A program made the position numbers and the translations under genes. A stretch of 64,000 nucleotides of DNA, from NCBI GenBank assembly GCA_037367405.1, contig JAZKJV010010617.1, positions 471,501-535,500 of the forward strand, written 5' to 3'. Under the pieces are notes generated by a model. That model saw only the letters and a program-made list of their open reading frames with translations. It did no database searches and was not told the origin of the DNA. Position 1 is the first letter of the stretch; each line of letters starts with the position of its first letter. This document shows positions 59,110 through 64,000 of the stretch, piece after piece. The stretch is from Ottelia alismoides (lineage: Eukaryota > Streptophyta > Magnoliopsida > Alismatales > Hydrocharitaceae).

Positions 59110-59913
59110 TTAGAATGCAGGGGTCATCTCCACGTACTTGTCAAAGGGGATTGTGACCTTGATATATTTGTTGCAGAATTCAGCCATCTCAGGGTCATCT
59201 TTTTGGATTTTTTTGGTTTTCTTCTTTCCACCCGTAAGAGCTCGGGGGAAAGGGATTATTGACTCTAACTCAGGCTCAGAAACTGAAATTTTCTCATTGA
59301 CTTCGGGAACTGAGTTCTTAACAGGACTTTGACTCTGATACAAACTAGGACTCTGACTCTGACTGAAAAGAAAATGCTGAGGCGAAACCGGTGACGCTTC
59401 TTCCGCGACTGTTGGACGATCCTCCTCAGATGGAGGTGCGGGCTCTTCATCGGTTTCTTCTGACTCTATGCAAATGCGAGAATGCTGCTTCGAGGACTCA
59501 GATGTCCTCTTCTTCTGCCGGCGATGATGGTGGTGATGCTCCTCCTCTTCTTCCTCCGAGTTCTCCTCATGTAGAGTGTCGGAGGCTCCTTCCTTCTGCT
59601 CCCGTGCCTGATCAGGTATGGTTACGGTCCTTCCGCTCCTGAGGGACATATGATTTACATTATCGTAGGAAAGGATCTCATGTTCAGATAAATAATTATC
59701 TGAATAGTATACCTGATCTCGAGGTCGATTCTGGCCCTGGTGTAAGCTGTTCGGGTTGGCCTGAACTTGTGCGGGAACTCGGGTCTTTGGCGCCATGTGT
59801 TGGTCCTGGGTACGAGAGACCCGATTGATGTCGGTTCTCATGTCCAGGTAATCATTCTGCATCTGTTGGACCCTATCAGACAGGATCTGGATCGCCAAGG
59901 TGAGAGACTCCAA
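59110..59913 (-). pseudogene. A' Gag C-terminal region
   Basis: A 267-codon open frame. A coiled-coil-like start (ESLTLAIQILSDRVQQMQND), then polar low-complexity sequence with EEEEEHHHHHRR near 59530 and many Ser/Gln, ending in KVTIPFDKYVEMTPAF just before a stop next to the MITE. It corresponds to the Gag tail between capsid and protease. A frame change near 59900 separates it from the middle part of gag. No CCHC zinc knuckle is visible, as is common in Athila elements. Confidence 0.85.
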
Positions 59914-60905
59914 TTCGGTGGGCTGGGCTGACTACTGTGCGGATGAGGTTCGGTAGTGGCCCTGCTGGCCATGCCGATACTGCTGCTGCGGGCGTGACGG
60001 TGCTGGCCTTGCTGGTATGTGCGCTGCTGCTGCTGCTGGTACCCTTGTTCTGGTCTGGACTGAAAGCGCGGTGTAGGCACGAGCCTGGTTTCTTGGTAGG
60101 CTGGGGATGGGCGGTGTGACTGATCCTTCCCCATCTCGGTTTGCCTAACAATCAGATCACGGATATACCAAAGCCCATTGATCTCGTACACTTGCGGAGG
60201 CTCCTCGTATCATGTCTCCACTTGTAGGGGTCCGTGCTGGTTCTGCTCGGTGTACGTCTGATACCAGCTACTCTGAGACCCTGGTGCTTGTTCTTGTACA
60301 AGATGGACTCGATGTACATGGGCATGTGGTGCAGAAGGGGTAGGTAGCTTTATCTTAGATACCTTCTCAGAAAGTTCCTCCACTTGCTTCGGTAGGCGCG
60401 AAAGAGACTCCAGTTCCGCAACTCTCTTGTGGATCTGCTCGACCATGGTAAGCTTGTCGGCAATCATCCCCATGCTGGGGATGAGGTCCTCAGTCAGATC
60501 CGCTACAGTCCTTCGGGTTGTCTCATTGGATAGTATTGAGGGAGACAACTGATAGGCCCTTGTGGCCTGCGACCTGCCGGTTTCTGCCATCTGCTCCAGG
60601 ATCTTCCATATGGCGTGCTCGTTTTTGTTCAGATAGCTTCCTCCACAGGAGGCACTGACTAACCCTTGCATCTCTAGGGTTAGACCACAGAACAAGGTCT
60701 GGACTAAGATGGCCTTTGAAATGTCGTGGCAGGGGCATTTCTGTACTAAATCATTGAACCTATCCCAAGCGTCATGGAAAGGTTCACTGGGTCCTTGGGC
60801 GAAGCTGGCGATCTTCGTTCTCATCTGGTTTGTCCTACTGAGAGGGTAGAACTTTTTCAAGAATAGGTCCTTGAACTGCATCCAGGTATTGCATACCACC
60901 CCCAA
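59838..60905 (-). pseudogene. A' Gag capsid region
   Basis: The open piece 60210-60905 carries the conserved retrotransposon Gag signature (WMQFKDLFLKKFYP, EPFHDAWDRFNDLVQKCP, ILVQTLFCGL), which forms the capsid of virus-like particles. It then has a stop (60210-60212) and continues in the same frame to about 59900 through a Gln-rich tract (YQQQQQRTYQQGQ). Capsid residues also continue upstream of 60905 (LGDKAAHWL near 60930), so the listed left limit of the frame is not a real start. A frameshift near 61000 separates it from the N-terminal part. Confidence 0.93.
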
Positions 60906-61093
60906 GTTTTTCAGCCAATGAGCAGCCTTATCACCTAAGGCAAAAGGGGTGGCCTTCAGCCAATATAATCTTGGCCAACATTGGGATGGCTAAGATTGTT
61001 GCATACCAACTCGAAGTCACGAAGGAAAGTGTATGGTTCTTCATTTAGGTTTCCGTTGAACTTCGGAAGTAGACTAAGGAAGTGGGGCTTCAG

Positions 61094-61633
61094 CTAAAAT
61101 GCCTGGGCGGGAACTGCGGGTGCCAACCAGTTCTGAATCTCGTTCTCCGTCGGGTTATAGGTATCGACCATTGGTCGGTCGATTCCTCCTGCTACTATAA
61201 TCTGTCCCATCTGCGCCGTGAGATCTGCATTCTTCTGTTCGGCTTCAGCGAGGCGAGCAAGAATCTGTCGTATTTGTTCCTTATCCGGTGGTACTTTTGG
61301 CGGCATCTTGTCCTCTAGTCCTGGGGAGAAAGTAAGGTCGATGTCAGAGGATAAATCAAGGAAAGGATTACCGAGGCGATGATCTTCCTCGATAATCTCG
61401 GAGGAGATGAAAGGGTTGGTTTGAGAGTTACCACCCTGAGTGTGAGGGAACGAAAACTCAAGAGGGTCATGAGTCTTGGGTGGTCCAAGGTGCGCTTGGG
61501 CTGATGAAGACGAGTCGCTTGGGGGACTCATAGAGAGATCGGTGAATAACGCGTCGAGATCTCCCCAGTTACTCATCTTGATGTGGCGAGAAGAAGATAG
61601 GGTTTTACTCCTACCTGAAGCAAGAAAAATCAA
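61094..61633 (-). pseudogene. A' Gag N-terminal part
   Basis: A 179-codon frame. The likely start is the ATG at 61574-61576 (MSNWGDLDALFTDLS), because residues upstream look like leader. The sequence is Ser/Pro/Asp-rich and then has a coiled-coil-like KEQIRQILARLAEAEQKN, which probably multimerises Gag. It ends in a nonsense codon at 61094, after which the same frame continues with Gag-like residues (LPKFNGNLNEEPYTFLRDFE). Joins the capsid region by a frameshift near 61000. Confidence 0.87.
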
Positions 61634-62166
61634 TCCAAAACCCTGGGTTCACACTCAACACAGTGAAGGACTCGAAATCGAGTCCGATTAATCTTGTAAT
61701 TTTTAAGTGTGATTGTTCAAACAAGATAGCAAGGATTACGCGGCCTATAGGGAAGTCGGCTTAGAGCCGGATGCGTCTTCCCTGTTTATCCTGTCGCCTA
61801 AGATACCACCGATCCTTCCTTACTTCGCTCCTATCCGGAGTTGGGGACTCAATGGCGTGCCCCTATCTACCTGCAAGAAGGCGGAGGCTGACAAAGCTAG
61901 GCCTTGTCGCAGAGTACCGCTGGTTCGCCCCTATCTACCTGTGAAGGCGGGGGCTACTTGGTACTTGTCAATGAGCTTAAAAGTATCCCACTCGTGATAT
62001 TTGCTAAGATCAGTTGGCTCGTGATATGGAAGGCGGGGATTTGGGCTCTGCCTTAAGGTGTTCACAGACACTCAAGTACCCTCACTCAGCCTGAAAACAG
62101 AGTCGGGGATTAATCTCCCGCAAACAATTTTCAAATTTTATTCTCTTTTTTTGGTCAATACTGTTT

Positions 62167-62196
62167 AGCAGTCCCGATTTTAAGTTCAGTTATCAC
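62167..62196 (-). promoter_or_regulatory. Conserved leader motif (A')
   Basis: Minus strand: GTGATAACTGAACTTAAAAT then CGGGACTGCT. One base differs in the AAAATTGGGACTG core. A half-copy (AAATTGGGACTGTCC) follows at 62230-62245. Confidence 0.72.
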
Positions 62197-62910
62197 TGGT
62201 TAAGTCCACCACACAGCACGCTTATCGGACAGTCCCAATTTCCGTTTAATTAAATGTGAAAATCAGAGGGAGAAATCGAGAAAAAGCTGATACAAGATAA
62301 AACAATGATCTTATGCTGAGTTCAGGAGACTTACAGTGATCCCTTCGCTTTTTGTGCAAGATGCAGAACAGAATTGAAATTTTATCTAAATGCAAATGCA
62401 GGCAATGAAAGCCGCTCCTAGACAGGCAGTTCTATTAGCGTGAAGAACAGTTTAATTTGGCTAAGTACTGCGGTCTAAGTGCGTCTTTTAAGTGATTTGT
62501 GTGGTCCTAATGATTACGAGCACAAGCAATTCCTAGATTGGCTCGGGGAGCCGCTAGTGCAAGCTAAGTTACAATTCAACCACACAGCACATGGGGACAC
62601 GATTCCACTATTTTTACATACGCGAGAACCCGAACGGGAACCGCTGGAAATGATGCGAAAAATGTGTAAATAAATGAAATTACAGGTTCTCTCAAATCAC
62701 TCAAACAAATTCGAATGCGTGTTCCTCGAAGCGTCTTCAACTCCGGTGTCCCTCGCACAAAAACAAGTTGAGGTCAGATAAAGAACGACACAAAAATGTA
62801 AAAATTTAAAAGAAAGAGAAATATTCACAAGAAAAATCGGGGGTCAGACTACCCGGGGAAAGAAAATCAAGCAATCGGAATTTCACCAAAAATTAACCTA
62901 AGCTGTGCCT

Positions 62911-62927
62911 CCCCGGCAACGGCGCCA
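62911..62927 (-). promoter_or_regulatory. Primer binding site of A'
   Basis: Minus strand TGGCGCCGTTGCCGGGG, the canonical Athila-type primer site, 3 nt after the LTR end. Confidence 0.95.
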
Positions 62928-62930
62928 TTT

Positions 62931-64000
62931 TGATAGCCCGCCCCGCACCCTATGTTAATTCGGTCAGATTAATGTCCAAATTAATGTTAATCATTCGTTG
63001 CAGTCGGATACGAGAGGCTAGTCAAAAACCACTTCTCAATTAATGTTAAGTTAATTTTAAGCGGCAGATTTTTTTTACTTGGTGGAAGTCCAAGTCGAAC
63101 TCAGGGAGGCATCTGTCTCCTTAGGTAAAATTTTAGCAAAATCCAAGTGTGAGATTTTCGGGGAATATATTTTTGGTCTTTTTTGGCTTTTCTATGCAAT
63201 ACACATGCAAAATCAGGCCAAATTAAATGTTAATTCAGAAAGATGGTCAAATTAATTCCAAAAATTATGAAACTTGACCAAATGATTAATTTTTATGAAA
63301 ATGATCTACACTGATTTTTTTTAGAATTTTTAGACACTAAACGAATTTATCTGAATTAAATATGCAGACAGGGTGAGTTTCACAATTTAATTTTTAATAA
63401 ATAACAACTCACAATTTTTTCAAGAAATAAAATTATCCTAGATAGCATTAATGATGATGAATCCAGGAAAATTGACAGATCTGAATTTCAATGTGAAATG
63501 AATTTATTAAAATTAAAATACGAAAACCACTCAATGATTTATTTAGGCCTCGATATGTGTGCAAATTACATGAAATTTTTATGGCATGTTAAGAATACTG
63601 TCCTTAAGCTACTGTGAATTTTTGAGCATTTTTGGAACATAGAGAATTAACTAGAAATTAAAAGGTGTCATTGGGCAAAATATTCCAAAAATATATCAAT
63701 TAATTCATTAATAATTCCACTGAAATTACAAAAATGTGACACGTGGCTCAATAGACAAAGGACAAGTTTCCCAACAAAATGCCACTTTTAGAATTGAAAA
63801 ATGATGTAATATGCAACCTAGGGATGCGTGCAAACACAGGGGTGTAAATGCAATACAGGAAAATAAAAATACAAAAAGCAAATATGCTGACAGGGACTAA
63901 AATGCAATTACCTATTATGCGGGGGACTCAAGTGCAATTTCTCCAACAGGCACGTGCTCGGCTCAGCTTCACAGGGACCTTTTTGCAATATCTGAAAGCT
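62931..64000 (-). repeat. 5' LTR of A' (partial, window edge)
   Basis: The first 1,070 bp in plus-strand view of the LTR also seen at 49296-50370. It shows an 8-bp deletion near 63958 relative to 49296 (loss of one of two direct CACGTG copies). The rest of the LTR and the target duplication are outside the window. Confidence 0.95.

Larger units (their letters stand above)
61634..62930 (-). other. Leader of A' with primer site and conserved motif
   Basis: About 1.3 kb between primer site and gag. On the minus strand it has the GTGATAAC...AAAATCGGGACTG motif at 62167-62196 and a second GGGACTG copy with AAATT just before it at 62230-62250. A clustered GGGGCACGCCA/AGATAGGGGCGA region lies at 61845-61945. 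No long ORF. Confidence 0.8.

Noticed and set aside
1..64000. tRNA or rRNA genes
   Set aside because: I scanned for cloverleaf arms and T-loop GTTCRAAYC-type sequences by eye and found nothing convincing. A covariance-model scan would be decisive.

Overview
This window is plant nuclear DNA made almost entirely of nested LTR retrotransposons. I found no convincing host gene. The evidence is long LTRs with TG...CA ends, 5-bp target duplications, Athila-type primer binding sites (TGGCGCCGTTGCCGGGG and variants), Ty3/gypsy Gag, protease, RT, RNaseH and integrase sequence, an initiator-Met-tRNA primer site of a Ty1/copia element, a chromodomain-integrase fragment, a MULE-like element with long inverted repeats and a small MITE. 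I infer a flowering plant with a repeat-rich genome and cannot name the species. I use four labels. A is an Athila-like family with gag-pol and LTRs of about 3.6 kb. B is a related family encoding only a protease-containing protein, with LTRs of about 3.8-4.0 kb. C is a related family with no recognised coding sequence and 2.9-kb LTRs. D is seen only as a partial LTR.

Layout, left to right. 1-7220: 3' end of an A element on + (broken RNaseH-integrase, 3' non-coding region, complete LTR). 7221-7868: unassigned DNA with a weak minus-strand coding relic. 7869-12325: LTR and leader of B copy 1. 12326-16788: copia-type remnant on -, with a non-coding internal part, primer site and 2.4-kb LTR. 16789-37631: B copy 2, whose LTR carries a MULE-like element with a G-rich minisatellite (17761-19087). 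Its protease ORF is split by a complete C element (24289-33050, 5-bp duplication TGGAT), and its 3' region holds a chromovirus fragment (about 35973-37391). 37632-39973: LTR fragment D. 39974-49295: B copy 3. 49296-64000: an A element on the minus strand (A') inserted in B copy 3. Its 3' LTR is complete, its gag-pol is broken and interrupted by a MITE, and its 5' LTR runs off the window. A 2,075-bp tandem duplication (46576-50725) spans the B/A' junction.

A, B and C look like one mobilisation network. They have different LTR bodies and coding content but share non-coding signals: LTR termini TGATGAA...TTCATCA, the primer-site type, a leader motif GTGATAAC...GGGACTG, and an array of hairpins downstream of the coding region (or its equivalent), most ending in a copy of the polypurine tract. 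The LTRs also share predicted leader introns and, in A and C, a 45-nt hairpin. The sequence supports the shared parts. The idea that A supplies enzymes to B and C is inference.

Most reading frames in the GC-rich LTR cores are compositional artefacts and are not annotated as genes.
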